Shown here: positions 27,255 through 38,253 of the stretch, one piece after another
Position numbering within the stretch: position 1 is the stretch's first letter
Layout: every line of letters begins with the position of its first letter
Assembly: GCA_030655515.1 (NCBI GenBank)
Contig: JAURVI010000052.1
Span: 16,370-80,369 of the forward strand
Length of the DNA stretch: 64,000 nt
Source: Polaromonas sp.
GTDB lineage: Bacteria > Pseudomonadota > Gammaproteobacteria > Burkholderiales > Burkholderiaceae_C
Reading direction: 5' to 3'
Translations under genes and position numbers: made by a program
The notes under the pieces: model-generated
Told to the model about the DNA's origin: nothing
What the model saw: only the letters and a program-made list of their open reading frames with translations
The model's database searches: none

Positions 27255-29903
27255 ATGCAAGACAAATACAACCACCTCGACGTTGAGCGCAGTGCGCAAA
27301 CCCACTGGAACGCGGCCGACGCCTACCGCGTGACCGAAGACGCGTCCAAAAAGAAGTACTACGCCTGCTCCATGCTGCCTTACCCCAGCGGCAAGCTGCA
27401 CATGGGCCATGTGCGCAACTACACCATCAACGACATGCTCACGCGTTACCTGCGCATGAAGGGTTACAACGTGCTGATGCCCATGGGCTGGGACGCGTTC
27501 GGCCTGCCGGCCGAAAACGCCGCGATGAAAAACGGCGTGCCGCCCGCGCAGTGGACTTACGACAACATCGCCTACATGAAAAAGCAGATGCAGGCGATGG
27601 GGCTGGCGATCGACTGGAGCCGCGAGGTCGCCACCTGCGACCCGAGTTATTACAAGTGGAACCAGTGGCTGTTTTTGAAGATGCTCGACAAGGGCATTGC
27701 CTACCGCAAGACCCAGGTCGTGAACTGGGACCCGGTGGACCAGACCGTGCTGGCCAACGAGCAGGTGATCGACGGCAAGGGCTGGCGCACCGGCGCGGTC
27801 GTCGAAAAACGCGAGATCCCGGGCTACTACCTCAAGATCACCGACTACGCCGAAGAGCTGCTCGACAGCGTCAGCAACAAGCTGCCCGGCTGGCCAGAGC
27901 GCGTCAAGCTGATGCAGGAAAACTGGATCGGCAAGAGCGAAGGCGTGCGCTTTGCGTTTCCGCATGAGATCAGGGATGCCTCCGGCGCGCTGATCGGCGA
28001 CGGCAGGATGTACGTCTTCACCACGCGCGCCGACACCATCATGGGCGTGACTTTCTGCGCCGTGGCGCCCGAACACCCGATCGCGCTGCATGCCGCCACA
28101 TCGAACCCCGGGCTGGCGGCCTTCATCGAAGACTGCAAGTCCGGCGGCACGACCGAAGCCGAGCTCGCCACGCAGGAGAAAAAAGGCGAACGCACCGGCC
28201 TGTTCGTCACGCATCCGCTGACCGGCGACAAGGTCGAGGTCTGGGTGGGCAATTACGTGCTGATGAGTTACGGCGACGGCGCGGTCATGGGCGTGCCGGC
28301 GCATGACGAACGCGACTTCGAGTTCGCCAAAAAATACGGCCTGCCGATCAAGCAGGTCACGGACGTGAAAGGCCAGCCCTACAGCCTGGAGGCCTGGGCG
28401 GACTGGTATGCCGACAAGCAGCAGGGTGTGGCGATCAACTCCGGAAAATACGACGGCCTGTCTTTCAAGACGTGCGTCGATGCGGTCGCGGCCGACCTGG
28501 CCGCCAAAGGCCTGGGCGAGAAAAAAACCACCTGGCGCCTGCGCGACTGGGGCGTGAGCCGCCAGCGCTACTGGGGCACGCCGATTCCCATCATCCACTG
28601 CGACGAACACGGCGCGGTGCCCGTGCCGGAAAAAGACCTGCCCGTGGTGCTGCCGCAGGACTGCGTGCCCGACGGCTCGGGCAACCCGCTGCACAAGCAC
28701 GAAGGCTTTCATGCCGGCGTGACCTGCCCGGTCTGCGGCAAGCCGGCGCGGCGCGAGACCGACACCATGGACACCTTTGTCGATTCGTCCTGGTACTACA
28801 TGCGTTACTGCGACCCGAAGAACGATGAAAAAATGGTCGCCGGGGGCGCCGACTACTGGATGCCGATGGACCAGTACATCGGCGGCATCGAACACGCCAT
28901 CCTGCACCTGCTGTATGCGCGCTTCTGGACCAAGGTCATGCGCGACATGGGCCTGGTCAAGGTCGACGAGCCTTTCACCAAGCTGCTGACGCAGGGCATG
29001 GTGCTCAACCACATCTACTCGCGCAAGGGCGACAAGGGCGGCGTCGAATACTTCTGGCCGGCCGATGTCGATGATGTGCATGACGAGCACGGCAAGGTCA
29101 TTGGCGCCAGGCTCAAAAGTGACGGCTCGATGGTGAACTACGAAGGCGTGGGCACCATGAGCAAAAGCAAGAACAACGGCGTCGATCCGCAGGACCTGAT
29201 CGAGAAATACGGCGCCGACACCGCGCGGCTGTACACCATGTTCACCTCGCCACCGGAGGCGACGCTGGAGTGGAACGACGCGGGCGTCGAGGGCGCCTAC
29301 CGTTTTCTGCGCCGCGTCTGGAACTTCGGCGTCAAGTTCGACGCCATGAATTTGGGCGCTGGCGGCACCCGCCCCCAAAAGGCCGGAACCGTCTTTGACA
29401 AGGAAACGCAGGCGCTGCGGCGCGAGATCCACGCGGTGCTCAAGCAGATCGACTACGACTACCAGCGCATGCAGTACAACACCGTCGTGTCGGGCAGCAT
29501 GAAGCTGCTCAACGCGCTGGAGGATTTCAAGGGGCCGGCGACTGCGGGTTCGGCGTTTGCCCTGCGTGAAGGCCTGGGCATCCTGCTGCGCTGCCTGTAC
29601 CCTGCAACGCCGCATGTGGCGCACGCCTTGTGGAATGACCTCGGCTTTGCACAGGAGCACGGCGGCCTGCTCGACGCCCCCTGGCCGGAAGTCGATGCCG
29701 CCGCGCTGGTGCAGGACGAGATCGAGCTGGTGCTGCAGATCAATGGCAAGCTGCGCGGTTCCATCACCGTCAGCGCCGGGGCCGACAAGACCGTGATCGA
29801 AGCGGCTGCGCTGGCATCCGACGCCTTTATCAAACAGGCCGCCGGCGCGCCGGCGAAAAAAGTCATCGTCGTGCCAGGCCGTCTGGTCAACATCGTCGTC
29901 TGA
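27255..29903 (+). CDS. leuS: Leucyl-tRNA synthetase
   Basis: An 882-residue class I synthetase. The HIGH-type motif reads [10 protein letters not shown] near residue 50, the CP1 editing domain includes [12 protein letters not shown], and the KMSKS-type motif reads TMSKSKNNG near residue 633. The anticodon-binding domain and C-terminal extension follow. The length is within the bacterial norm of about 860-880. It is followed after 11 bases by lptE, the usual leuS-lptE-holA cluster. Confidence 0.98.
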   Translation: MQDKYNHLDVERSAQTHWNAADAYRVTEDASKKKYYACSMLPYPSGKLHMGHVRNYTINDMLTRYLRMKGYNVLMPMGWDAFGLPAENAAMKNGVPPAQWTYDNIAYMKKQMQAMGLAIDWSREVATCDPSYYKWNQWLFLKMLDKGIAYRKTQVVNWDPVDQTVLANEQVIDGKGWRTGAVVEKREIPGYYLKITDYAEELLDSVSNKLPGWPERVKLMQENWIGKSEGVRFAFPHEIRDASGALIGDGRMYVFTTRADTIMGVTFCAVAPEHPIALHAATSNPGLAAFIEDCKSGGTTEAELATQEKKGERTGLFVTHPLTGDKVEVWVGNYVLMSYGDGAVMGVPAHDERDFEFAKKYGLPIKQVTDVKGQPYSLEAWADWYADKQQGVAINSGKYDGLSFKTCVDAVAADLAAKGLGEKKTTWRLRDWGVSRQRYWGTPIPIIHCDEHGAVPVPEKDLPVVLPQDCVPDGSGNPLHKHEGFHAGVTCPVCGKPARRETDTMDTFVDSSWYYMRYCDPKNDEKMVAGGADYWMPMDQYIGGIEHAILHLLYARFWTKVMRDMGLVKVDEPFTKLLTQGMVLNHIYSRKGDKGGVEYFWPADVDDVHDEHGKVIGARLKSDGSMVNYEGVGTMSKSKNNGVDPQDLIEKYGADTARLYTMFTSPPEATLEWNDAGVEGAYRFLRRVWNFGVKFDAMNLGAGGTRPQKAGTVFDKETQALRREIHAVLKQIDYDYQRMQYNTVVSGSMKLLNALEDFKGPATAGSAFALREGLGILLRCLYPATPHVAHALWNDLGFAQEHGGLLDAPWPEVDAAALVQDEIELVLQINGKLRGSITVSAGADKTVIEAAALASDAFIKQAAGAPAKKVIVVPGRLVNIVV

Positions 29904-29914
29904 AGGGGAACACC

Positions 29915-30415
29915 ATGCAACGTCGCGTCTTTCTGCTGGCCGCCGTGGCGGCTTCAAGCCTGAGCGCTTGCGGTTTTGCACTGCGCACGGCGCCCAACTA
30001 TGCGTTCCGCACTATTTACAGTGGCGCGGCCGAAACTTCCACCCTGGGCACCGAGCTCAACCGCAACCTCGAAGCCAGCGGCACGGTGAAGGTGATCCGC
30101 GATGTGCGCCAGATCGATCAGGCGCAGGCGATTCTGGACGTGCTGCTCGACCAGCGTGAAAAAACCGTGGTCGGCGTCAACGCCGTCGGCCAGGTGCGTG
30201 AGTTTCAGTTGCGCACCCGTTTCAGGTTCCAGTTGCGCACGCTGCAGGGCAAACTGCTGATTCCCGCCACTGAAATTGTGCTCCATCGCGACATCAGTTT
30301 CAACGAGTCCGCCGTGCTGGCCAAAGAAACGGAAGAGCAGTTGCTGTACCGCGACATGCAAAGCGACATCGTGCAGCAGGTCCTGCGCCGGCTGGCGGCG
30401 GTCAAGGAGCTGTGA
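29915..30415 (+). CDS. lptE: LPS-assembly lipoprotein LptE
   Basis: A 166-residue outer-membrane lipoprotein. The signal peptide (MQRRVFLLAAVAASS) ends in the lipobox LSAC, followed by GFALR, the typical start of mature LptE. LptE plugs and folds the LptD barrel that places lipopolysaccharide at the cell surface. It follows leuS directly, as in most proteobacteria. Its stop overlaps the GTG start of the next gene, a dimethylargininase-like enzyme that is not the usual partner. Confidence 0.92.
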   Translation: MQRRVFLLAAVAASSLSACGFALRTAPNYAFRTIYSGAAETSTLGTELNRNLEASGTVKVIRDVRQIDQAQAILDVLLDQREKTVVGVNAVGQVREFQLRTRFRFQLRTLQGKLLIPATEIVLHRDISFNESAVLAKETEEQLLYRDMQSDIVQQVLRRLAAVKEL

Positions 30416-31344
30416 AAGCGCAGGCAACGATCAATTCGGGAGCGGCTTCAGCCCAGCCGGACATTGCAGCGGTGGCCGGCGCCACTCCGGCGCCGCAACT
30501 GTTGATGAGCCCGCCGGATTTTTTCGAGGTGAGTTACGCCATCAATCCCTGGATGGACCCGGCCCAGTGGGCGCTCGATGCGAAACAGTTGGCGCAGGAG
30601 GCGCGCAGCGGTTGGGCCGCGCTCAAGGCCAAGTACGAGGCGCTGGGTGCGCAGGTCGTGATCCAGCCGGCAGTGCGCGGGTTGCCGGATCTGGTGTTTA
30701 CCGCCAATTGCGCGGTGGTGCTGGACGGCAAGGTGTTGCTGGCGCGTTACCTCAAGCCCGAGCGGGCGGGTGAAGAAGTGCATGGCCGCCGCCTGTTTGA
30801 GCAACTGCGCTTGCGCGGCGAGGTCGACTCGCTGCACCAGCCGCCGCCCGACGTATTTTTTGAAGGCGCGGGCGACGCTATTTTTGATGCCGGTCGCGGC
30901 ATCGTCTGGATGGGCCACGGCCAGCGTTCCTGCCTGAAGGCGCGCGAAACGGTCGCGCAGGTGTTCGGCATTCCCACGCTGTCGCTGGAACTGAGCGACC
31001 CGCGTTTCTACCACCTGGACACCTGCTTTTGCCTGCTCTCGGGCGGCGAGGTGCTGTACTATCCGCCGGCCTTTACCGAAGCCGGACGCGCGCAGATCAG
31101 GGCGGTGGTGGGCGAGCGCCTGATGGAAGCGCCCAGAGACGACGCGCTGCACCTGGGCGTCAATTCGGTGTGCCTGGGCCGCGACGTGGTGATGTGCCAC
31201 TGCAGCGAGCCGACCCGGCAGGCCCTGACGGCACGGGGCTACCGCGTGCATGTGGTGCCGCTCGGTTCGTTCAACCGGTCCGGCGGCGCGGCTTACTGCC
31301 TGACGCTCAAACTCAACAACCGGTACCACGGCCGGGCCGCGTAA
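30412..31344 (+). CDS. Arginine deiminase-superfamily hydrolase, dimethylargininase (DDAH)-like
   Basis: A 310-residue protein of the guanidino-group-modifying family. Visible motifs are FTANCAVVLDGK, the FEGAGDAIFD acidic pair, HLDTCFCLL with the catalytic His, and the C-terminal SGGAAYCLTLKL with the nucleophilic Cys. This pattern fits N-dimethylarginine dimethylaminohydrolase and related amidinotransferase-fold enzymes, which release citrulline or similar products. The start GTG overlaps the lptE stop. It is wedged between lptE and holA, which are normally adjacent. The true substrate is uncertain. Confidence 0.85.
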   Translation: MKAQATINSGAASAQPDIAAVAGATPAPQLLMSPPDFFEVSYAINPWMDPAQWALDAKQLAQEARSGWAALKAKYEALGAQVVIQPAVRGLPDLVFTANCAVVLDGKVLLARYLKPERAGEEVHGRRLFEQLRLRGEVDSLHQPPPDVFFEGAGDAIFDAGRGIVWMGHGQRSCLKARETVAQVFGIPTLSLELSDPRFYHLDTCFCLLSGGEVLYYPPAFTEAGRAQIRAVVGERLMEAPRDDALHLGVNSVCLGRDVVMCHCSEPTRQALTARGYRVHVVPLGSFNRSGGAAYCLTLKLNNRYHGRAA

Positions 31345-31354
31345 ACTTCAGGGC

Positions 31355-32437
31355 ATGCAGCTCGCGCCGACCCAACTTCAGCAACACCTCCAGCGTGGCC
31401 TGAAATCCCTGTACACCCTGCACGGCGACGAGCCGCTGCTGGCGCAGGAGTTTGCCGATGCGCTGCGCGCCGCGGCGCGTGCGCAGGGCTACACCGAGCG
31501 CACGGTACACACGGTGGCGGGCGCGCATTTTGACTGGAGCGAGGTGCTGGCCAGCGGCGGCTCGCTCAGCCTGTTCGCCGACAAACAGATCATCGAAATT
31601 CGCATTCCCAGCGGCAAGCCCGGCAAGGACGGCTCGGCCGCGCTGCAGCAGATTGCCGAACGCGCGCAGGGCGACGACGCCACGCTCACGTTGGTTATCC
31701 TGCCCAAGCTCGACAGCATGACGACCAAGGGCGCCTGGTTTGGCGCGCTGGAGAGTTTCGGCGCCACCGTCAAGTTCGACCCGATTGACCGGCGCACCTT
31801 GCCGCAGTGGATTGCACAGCGCCTGCAGCAGCAGGGCCAGCGGGTGGCGGCCGGCGAGGAAGGGCAGCGCACCTTGCAGTTTTTTGCCGACCGGGTCGAG
31901 GGCAACCTGCTGGCCGCGCACCAGGAGATCCAGAAGCTGGGCCTGCTCTACCCGCCCGGCGCAGACGATGCGTCCGCGGTGCTCAGTTTCGACCAGGTTG
32001 AAAATGCGGTGCTCAATGTCGCGCGTTACGACGTGTTCAAGCTGTCCGAAGCGGTGCTGAGCGGCCAGTCGGTGCGCGTGGCGCGTATGCTTGACGGCCT
32101 GCAGTCCGAAGGCGAGTCCGAAGTGCTGGTGCATTGGGCGCTGGCCGAAGACATTCGCAGCATGAAGCGCGTGAAAGATGCCCTGAGTGCCGGCCGGCCC
32201 ATGCCCATGGCCTTGAGAGAAAATCGGGTGTGGGGCGTGAAAGAAAAGCTGTTCGAGCGGGTGCTGCCCCACATCGGCGACAGCACACTGGCCCACCTGC
32301 TTCATGCCGCGCACAAAGTCGACGGCATCGTCAAAGGCATGAAGCAGCCCGACTGGCCGGCCGAGGGCTGGCAGGCGCTGCACCGGCTCGCTGGCATGGT
32401 GTGTGTGCAGTGCGCCGGGCCTGCGGTGCGGCGTTGA
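31355..32437 (+). CDS. holA: DNA polymerase III subunit delta
   Basis: A 360-residue HolA, the clamp-loader subunit that opens the beta sliding clamp. The N-terminal LQRGLKSLYTLHGDEPLLAQEFADALR region is typical, followed by a degenerate AAA+ domain without a working P-loop and the helical collar domain (VHWALAEDIRSMKRV). The length is slightly above the E. coli protein (343). It begins 10 bases after the DDAH-like gene, in the same run as leuS and lptE. Confidence 0.92.
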   Translation: MQLAPTQLQQHLQRGLKSLYTLHGDEPLLAQEFADALRAAARAQGYTERTVHTVAGAHFDWSEVLASGGSLSLFADKQIIEIRIPSGKPGKDGSAALQQIAERAQGDDATLTLVILPKLDSMTTKGAWFGALESFGATVKFDPIDRRTLPQWIAQRLQQQGQRVAAGEEGQRTLQFFADRVEGNLLAAHQEIQKLGLLYPPGADDASAVLSFDQVENAVLNVARYDVFKLSEAVLSGQSVRVARMLDGLQSEGESEVLVHWALAEDIRSMKRVKDALSAGRPMPMALRENRVWGVKEKLFERVLPHIGDSTLAHLLHAAHKVDGIVKGMKQPDWPAEGWQALHRLAGMVCVQCAGPAVRR

Positions 32438-32494
32438 TGCGGCAGCAGCCTGCGCTTTTTGCCTTCCCTTTGTGATTGCGGGCAAAATACATCC

Positions 32495-33805
32495 ATGAAC
32501 GCGCCCGACTCTTCCAACGCCCTGGCTGCCCGCAGCGAACTCCCGGCCCTGATGCAGGCCCTGGGTTCAAAGGCAAAAGCGGCCTCAGCGCTGATGGCGC
32601 GGGCGCCTGCGGCGATCAAAAACAAAGCATTGCTGGGGCTTGCCACACGGCTGCGCAGCCAGACCGGGTCTTTGCAGGCGGCCAACGCCATGGATGTGGA
32701 ACGCGCTCGGGCCGCCGGCCTGGCCGCACCGCTGGTCGACCGGTTGATCCTGAGCCCGAAAATCATTGAAACCGTCGCCGTCGGCTGCGAGCAGTTGGCC
32801 GCCATGCCCGACGTGATTGGCGAGATCATTGGCATGAAGCAACAGCCCAGCGGCATCCGCGTGGGCCAGATGCGGGTGCCCATCGGTGTGTTCGGCATGA
32901 TTTACGAAAGTCGGCCCAACGTCACCATCGAAGCCGCCTCGCTGGCGATCAAAAGCGGCAACGCCTGCATTTTGCGCGGCGGCTCTGAAGCGATTGAGTC
33001 GAACAAGGCGCTGGCTGCGCTGGTGCAAGAGGCCCTGGCACAAGCCGGGTTGCCTCAAGAGGCGGTGCAGTTGGTGCCGACCACCGACCGCGAAGCCGTT
33101 GGCCTGCTGATCACGATGCCGCAGCATGTGGACGTGATCATTCCGCGCGGCGGCAAGGGCCTGATCGAACGCGTCAGCCGCGACGCCAAAGTGCCGGTCA
33201 TTAAGCACCTGGACGGCAACTGCCATGTGTATGTCGATGACCCCTGCGACATGGCCATGGCCGTGACGGTGGCCGACAACGCCAAAACGCAGAAATACAG
33301 CCCCTGCAATGCCAGCGAAGGTCTGCTGGTGGCGCGGGGAGTGGCCGCTGACTTCCTGCCGAAAATTGGCGCGATTTACGCGGCCAAAGGGGTCGAAATG
33401 CGCTGCGATGCCGAAGCGCGGGTTCTCCTCGCCGCCGTGTCGGGCGCCAATATCCAGGCCGCCTCCGAGCAGGACTGGTACGAGGAATACCTGGCGCCCA
33501 TCATCAGCATCAAGGTGGTCGCCGGTGTGGACGAAGCGATCGCCCACATCAACCAGTATTCCAGCCATCACACCGATGCCATCCTCACGCGGGACCACAT
33601 GCACGCCCAGCAGTTTCTGCGCGAGGTCGATTCAGCCAGCGTCATGGTGAATGCGAGCACCCGCTTCGCCGACGGCTTCGAGTTTGGCCTGGGCGCTGAA
33701 ATCGGCATCAGCACCGACAAGTTCCATGCCAGAGGCCCGGTCGGCATCGAGGGCCTGACTTCGCTGAAGTATGTGGTGCTGGGCAATGGCGAAGTGCGCA
33801 CCTGA
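32495..33805 (+). CDS. proA: Gamma-glutamyl phosphate reductase
   Basis: A 436-residue ProA of the aldehyde dehydrogenase superfamily, catalysing the NADPH-dependent second step of proline synthesis. Recognisable segments are [42 protein letters not shown] and the catalytic cysteine in [12 protein letters not shown]. The C-terminal [20 protein letters not shown] is also diagnostic. ATG 32495 is used; an earlier alternative at 32459 precedes no homologous residues. proB is not adjacent. gshA starts 52 bases downstream. Confidence 0.96.
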   Translation: MNAPDSSNALAARSELPALMQALGSKAKAASALMARAPAAIKNKALLGLATRLRSQTGSLQAANAMDVERARAAGLAAPLVDRLILSPKIIETVAVGCEQLAAMPDVIGEIIGMKQQPSGIRVGQMRVPIGVFGMIYESRPNVTIEAASLAIKSGNACILRGGSEAIESNKALAALVQEALAQAGLPQEAVQLVPTTDREAVGLLITMPQHVDVIIPRGGKGLIERVSRDAKVPVIKHLDGNCHVYVDDPCDMAMAVTVADNAKTQKYSPCNASEGLLVARGVAADFLPKIGAIYAAKGVEMRCDAEARVLLAAVSGANIQAASEQDWYEEYLAPIISIKVVAGVDEAIAHINQYSSHHTDAILTRDHMHAQQFLREVDSASVMVNASTRFADGFEFGLGAEIGISTDKFHARGPVGIEGLTSLKYVVLGNGEVRT

Positions 33806-33857
33806 GCATCCAGCAGGACTGAATCAAACAACAAAACACCCTTCTGAAAGTGGCCGC

Positions 33858-35153
33858 ATGGTTCCGCACCTCATTACCGCCCTGAACGGCTCCATCAACG
33901 AGCTGGAGCAGCGCATCCTGGACATGACGCCGGCCATTGAACGCTGGTTTCGGCTGGAGTGGATGGAGCACACGCCGCCGTTTTACAGTTCGGTCGATAT
34001 CCGCAACGCCGGCTTCAAGCTGGCCCCGGTGGACACCAACCTCTTTCCCGGCGGCTGGAACAATCTGACGCCCGAGATGCTGCCGCTGGCCGTGCAGGCG
34101 GCGATGGCCGCCATTGAAAAAATCTGCCCGGAAGCGCGCAATCTGTTGGTCGTGCCCGAGAACCACACGCGCAACACCTTTTATCTGGCCAATGTGCTGC
34201 AGCTCAAACGCATCTTTCACCAGGCCGGCCTCAATGTGCGGTTTGGCTCGCTCTCCCCCGAGATCAAGGCGCCGACGACGCTGACCCTGCCGACCGGCGA
34301 GACCATCACGATCGAGCCGCTGATCCGCAGCGACCGGCGCCTGGGCCTGAAGGACTTCGACCCCTGCACCATTTTGCTGAACAACGACCTGTCGGCCGGC
34401 ATTCCCGGCATTCTGGAAGACCTGCACGAGCAGCACCTGCTGCCGCCGCTGCATGCAGGCTGGTCGGTGCGGCGCAAGTCGCGTCATTTTCAGGCGTATG
34501 AAGAAGTGTCCAAGCGTTTCGGCAAGCTGCTGGGCGTGGACCCCTGGCTGATCAACCCGATGTTTGCCAAGTGCGGCGAAGTCAATTTTGCCGAGGGCGC
34601 CGGCATGGACTGCCTGAGCAGCAACGTCGATGCGCTGCTGACCAAAATCAGGCGCAAGTACAAGGAATACGGCATCAACGAAAAACCGTTTGTCGTGGTC
34701 AAGCCTGACAACGGCACCTACGGCATGGGCATCATGACGGTGCGCGACGTGAAGGACCTGGACGACATCAACCGCAAGACCAAAAACAAGATGAGCACCA
34801 CCAAGGACGGCCAGGCGCTGTCCGAGGTCATCATCCAGGAAGGTGTGCAGACCCACGAACGCATCAACGACGCGGTGGCCGAGCCGGTGGTCTACATGCT
34901 GGACCGTTATGTGGTCGGCGGTTTTTACCGTGTGCATGCCGGCCGCGGCATTGACGAAAACCTCAACGCGCCGGGCTCGAGTTTTGTGCCGCTGGCTTTT
35001 GCCGACAGCGGCCGTCTGCCGCAACCGGGGGAAAAACCCGGCTCCAGCGGGCCGAACCGCTTTTATATGTACGGCGTGATCGGCCGCCTGGCCATGCTGG
35101 CGGCCAGCTACGAGCTGGAAGCCACCGACCCGGACGCCGAAGTCTACGACTGA
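33858..35153 (+). CDS. gshA: Glutamate-cysteine ligase, iron-bacterium (T3) type
   Basis: A 431-residue GshA of the family first defined in Acidithiobacillus and found in many betaproteobacteria, unrelated in length to E. coli GshA. It has the segments SVDIRNAGFKLAPVDTNLFP near the N-terminus and KPFVVVKPDNGTYGMGIMTV in an ATP-grasp-like region. It makes gamma-glutamylcysteine for glutathione. The ATG at 33858 gives the family N-terminus MVPHLITALNG. The partner gshB lies downstream beyond kup, so the glutathione genes flank a potassium transporter. Confidence 0.94.
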   Translation: MVPHLITALNGSINELEQRILDMTPAIERWFRLEWMEHTPPFYSSVDIRNAGFKLAPVDTNLFPGGWNNLTPEMLPLAVQAAMAAIEKICPEARNLLVVPENHTRNTFYLANVLQLKRIFHQAGLNVRFGSLSPEIKAPTTLTLPTGETITIEPLIRSDRRLGLKDFDPCTILLNNDLSAGIPGILEDLHEQHLLPPLHAGWSVRRKSRHFQAYEEVSKRFGKLLGVDPWLINPMFAKCGEVNFAEGAGMDCLSSNVDALLTKIRRKYKEYGINEKPFVVVKPDNGTYGMGIMTVRDVKDLDDINRKTKNKMSTTKDGQALSEVIIQEGVQTHERINDAVAEPVVYMLDRYVVGGFYRVHAGRGIDENLNAPGSSFVPLAFADSGRLPQPGEKPGSSGPNRFYMYGVIGRLAMLAASYELEATDPDAEVYD

Positions 35154-35212
35154 CGCAAAGGCCTGCCCGGCACCCGCAAGGCTGCGGCCAGCGCCGGCCC
35201 GTGTTACAAGTT

Positions 35213-35363
35213 GTTGCACTGCAACAGAACGCCGAATTCTTGCGTTTAGGCGTTCTTGCCGACTTGCTTCGGCCAGCCCGAGGCGCAAAATAGCGTTCCT
35301 CAAGGTAACCATTCCCGCCGCCGGGGCCAACTCCTGGCCGCCAGTCCCCGCGGGAATTTTTTT
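35213..35363 (+). promoter_or_regulatory. Structured leader of kup ending in a terminator-like hairpin at the start codon
   Basis: Three dyads follow each other in the 210-base gshA-kup gap. GTTGCA-C-TGCAAC lies at 35213-35225. AGAACGCC at 35226-35233 pairs with GGCGTTCT at 35249-35256. ATTCCCGC at 35311-35318 pairs with GCGGGAAT at 35350-35357, extended inside by GGGG/CCCC. Seven T residues (35357-35363) run directly into the GTG of kup. The only ribosome-binding-like purines (GCGGGAA) are inside the last stem, so translation or transcription of kup could be gated here. Confidence 0.6.
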
Positions 35364-37232
35364 GTGTCAAATAAAAAATCATCTCTTGCGGCGCTGACCC
35401 TCGGCGCCATCGGCGTCGTCTACGGTGACATCGGAACCAGCGTCCTGTATGCCATCAAGGAAGTCTTTGGCGCAGGGCACGTGGCTTTCACGCCCGACAA
35501 TGTTCACGGCATCCTGTCCATCTTTTTCTGGACACTGACCGTCATTGTGTCGATCAAATACGTGGTGCTGGTGCTGCGCGCCGACAACAACGGCGAGGGC
35601 GGGCTGGTCGCCATGCTGGCGCTGGCCTCGCAGGCGGTCAAGGACAAACCCCAGTTGCGGCGCGTGTTGCTGGTCATCGGCATTTTCGGTACCGCGCTGT
35701 TTTATGGCGATGGCGTCATCACCCCGGCCATCTCGGTGCTGTCGGCGGTCGAGGGCCTGGAGGTTATTTCTCCGGCCTTCAAGCAGTACGTGATTCCGGC
35801 CACGCTGGTGATCCTGTTCGTCTTGTTTGCCGTGCAAAAGCGCGGCACCACCGGCATAGGCAGGTTTTTCGGCCCGATCACGCTGGTCTGGTTTGTCGTG
35901 CTGGCGCTGCTGGGCGTGGCGCAAATCATCACCCACCCCGCCATCCTGAAGGCGCTGAGCCCGCACTACGCGCTGATGTTCATGTGGTTCAATCCGGGCA
36001 CGACCTTCATCATTCTGGGGGCCGTGGTGCTGTGTGTCACCGGCGCCGAGGCACTGTATGCAGACCTCGGCCACTTTGGCAAAAAGCCGATCCGGCTGGC
36101 CTGGTTTTCCATCGTCATGCCTTCGCTGACCCTCAATTATTTCGGCCAGGGCGCGCTGCTCTTGAGGAACCCGGAGGCCGTCAAGAACCCGTTTTACCTG
36201 ATGGCCCCGGAATGGGCGCTGATTCCGCTGGTGCTGCTGGCCACCATGGCGACGGTGATCGCCTCGCAGGCGCTGATTTCAGGCGCCTTCAGTGTGACCA
36301 AGCAGGTGATCCAGCTCGGCTACCTGCCGCGCCTGAAAATTCAGCACACCAGCGTGCGCGACACCGGGCAGATCTACATACCGATGGTCAACTGGGGCCT
36401 GTTTGTCACCATCGTGCTGGCCGTGGTGATGTTCCGCTCGTCGAGCAACCTGGCGGCGGCTTATGGCATCGCCGTGACGCTGGACATGCTGATCACCACG
36501 ATTTTGACCTTCTATGTGATTCGCCATGCCTGGAAGTACCCGCTGTGGCTGTGCTTTGCCGCCACCGGTTTTTTCTTCGTTGTCGACGTCGCCTTCTTCG
36601 CGTCCAACATGATGAAGCTGTTTGCCGGCGGCTGGTTCCCGCTGCTCATTGGCGGCGTCATCTTCACCCTGATGATGACCTGGCAGCAGGGGCGAGCGCT
36701 GCTCAACGACAAGTTGCGCGCCGACGCCATCGACCTGCCCGGCTTTTTGAAGGCGGTTTTTATCAGCCCGCCGGCTCGCGTCGAAGGCACGGCGGTGTTT
36801 CTGACCGCCGAACCCGGCGCCGTGCCCAACGCGCTGCTGCACAACCTCAAGCACAACAAGGTGCTGCATGAGCAAAACCTGTTCGTCACGGTGCGCAACC
36901 ATGAGGTGCCCTGGATCGGCCTGGACAAGCGGCTGGCGATCGAGTCGCTGGGCCACAACTGCTGGCAGGTGGTGATTCACTACGGCTTCAAGAACGACCC
37001 CGACGTGCCCACCGCCCTGCAGCAGATGCGCGGGCGCGGCTGCGATCTGGACGCCATGACCACCAGCTATTTTCTGTCGCGCGATGTGGTGGTGCCAACG
37101 ATAGGCGGCGGCATGGCGCCATGGCGCGAGAAGCTGTTTGCGCAGATGCACCATAACGCCAGCGGCGCGGCGGGCTTCCTCAATTTGCCCAACAACGCTG
37201 TGGTGGAGTTGGGCAGCAAAATCGAGATTTGA
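35364..37232 (+). CDS. kup: Low-affinity potassium transporter Kup
   Basis: A 622-residue Kup/HAK/KT protein, exactly the usual length. The N-terminal [26 protein letters not shown] signature starts about eight residues in. About twelve membrane helices follow, then a cytoplasmic C-terminal domain of about 150 residues. Kup takes up K+ by proton symport. I chose GTG 35364 from the family N-terminus; the frame is open to 35256, but those residues would come from the hairpin leader. No free ribosome binding site is present. The gene is flanked by gshA and gshB. Confidence 0.95.
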   Translation: MSNKKSSLAALTLGAIGVVYGDIGTSVLYAIKEVFGAGHVAFTPDNVHGILSIFFWTLTVIVSIKYVVLVLRADNNGEGGLVAMLALASQAVKDKPQLRRVLLVIGIFGTALFYGDGVITPAISVLSAVEGLEVISPAFKQYVIPATLVILFVLFAVQKRGTTGIGRFFGPITLVWFVVLALLGVAQIITHPAILKALSPHYALMFMWFNPGTTFIILGAVVLCVTGAEALYADLGHFGKKPIRLAWFSIVMPSLTLNYFGQGALLLRNPEAVKNPFYLMAPEWALIPLVLLATMATVIASQALISGAFSVTKQVIQLGYLPRLKIQHTSVRDTGQIYIPMVNWGLFVTIVLAVVMFRSSSNLAAAYGIAVTLDMLITTILTFYVIRHAWKYPLWLCFAATGFFFVVDVAFFASNMMKLFAGGWFPLLIGGVIFTLMMTWQQGRALLNDKLRADAIDLPGFLKAVFISPPARVEGTAVFLTAEPGAVPNALLHNLKHNKVLHEQNLFVTVRNHEVPWIGLDKRLAIESLGHNCWQVVIHYGFKNDPDVPTALQQMRGRGCDLDAMTTSYFLSRDVVVPTIGGGMAPWREKLFAQMHHNASGAAGFLNLPNNAVVELGSKIEI

Positions 37233-37261
37233 AGTTTTTTGTTTTTATTGGCTGAACCGTC

Positions 37262-38218
37262 ATGAACATTCTTTTTGTTGCCGACCCGCTGGCGTCCTTC
37301 AAGACCTACAAAGACACCACCGTCGCCATGATGCGTGAGGCGCAAAGGCGCGGGCACCGCATCAGCGCCTGTGAGCCGCAAGACCTGAGCTGGAAAACCG
37401 GCGGCAAAGTCATGGCCCAGGCGCGTCACATCACCCTGACGGGCGACGCTGACCACTGGTTTGTGGCCGATGCCACACGCCCCGACGGCCGCGATGTGGT
37501 GGCGGATTTTGATGCCGTGCTGATGCGCAAGGACCCGCCTTTTGACAGTGAGTATTTCTACAGCACCCATCTGCTGGAACAGGCCGAGCGTGATGGCGCC
37601 CGGGTCTTCAACAAGCCGCGCGCCCTGCGCGACCACCCCGAAAAACTCGCGATCATGGAGTTTGCGCAGTTCATCGGCCCCACGCTGGTGACGCGCGACC
37701 CCGAGGACATCAGGCGCTTTCATGCCCAACACGGCGACATCATCCTCAAGCCGCTGGACGGCATGGGCGGCATGGGCATTTTCCGCGTCGGACCCGACGG
37801 GCTGAACCTCGGCTCGATCACCGAGACGCTGAACCGCCACGGCGCTCAAAGCCTGATGGTGCAGAAATTCCTCCCGGAAATCACGCTGGGTGACAAGCGC
37901 GTGCTCATCATCGGCGGCAAACCGGCGCCGTTCTGTCTGGCGCGTATTCCGCAGGGCAGCGAAGTACGCGGCAACCTGGCGGCGGGCGGCCTGGGCGTGG
38001 CGCAAAAACTCTCGGCACGCGACCAGGAAATCGGCGCTGCACTCGGCCCGGTGCTGGCCGGGCGCGGCCTGCTGCTGGCCGGCGTGGACGTGATCGGCGA
38101 CTGCGTGACCGAGATCAACGTCACCAGCCCGACCTGCTTTCAGGAAATTTTTGACCAGACCGGATTTGATGTGGCGGCGATGTTCCTCGACGCGCTGGAA
38201 GCCGCCCTCAAAAACTGA
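37262..38218 (+). CDS. gshB: Glutathione synthetase
   Basis: A 318-residue ATP-grasp enzyme that joins gamma-glutamylcysteine and glycine. The N-terminus MNILFVADPLASFKTYKDTT, the ADFDAVLMRKDPPFD segment, the ATP-binding KPLDGMGGMGIFRV loop and the C-terminal INVTSPTCFQEI are all typical of proteobacterial GshB. It follows kup by 29 bases. It converges on an MFS gene; a 12-base palindrome (GCTGGCGCCAGC) lies at 38220-38231 between the stops. Confidence 0.97.
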   Translation: MNILFVADPLASFKTYKDTTVAMMREAQRRGHRISACEPQDLSWKTGGKVMAQARHITLTGDADHWFVADATRPDGRDVVADFDAVLMRKDPPFDSEYFYSTHLLEQAERDGARVFNKPRALRDHPEKLAIMEFAQFIGPTLVTRDPEDIRRFHAQHGDIILKPLDGMGGMGIFRVGPDGLNLGSITETLNRHGAQSLMVQKFLPEITLGDKRVLIIGGKPAPFCLARIPQGSEVRGNLAAGGLGVAQKLSARDQEIGAALGPVLAGRGLLLAGVDVIGDCVTEINVTSPTCFQEIFDQTGFDVAAMFLDALEAALKN

Positions 38219-38253
38219 TGCTGGCGCCAGCAGGCTGGCACAGGGTTGGTGGC

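Noticed and set aside
27195..29981. 928-residue minus-strand open frame opposite leuS
   Set aside because: It mirrors leuS in an antisense frame, with His/Val/Arg-rich composition and no domains. leuS has full synthetase motifs.
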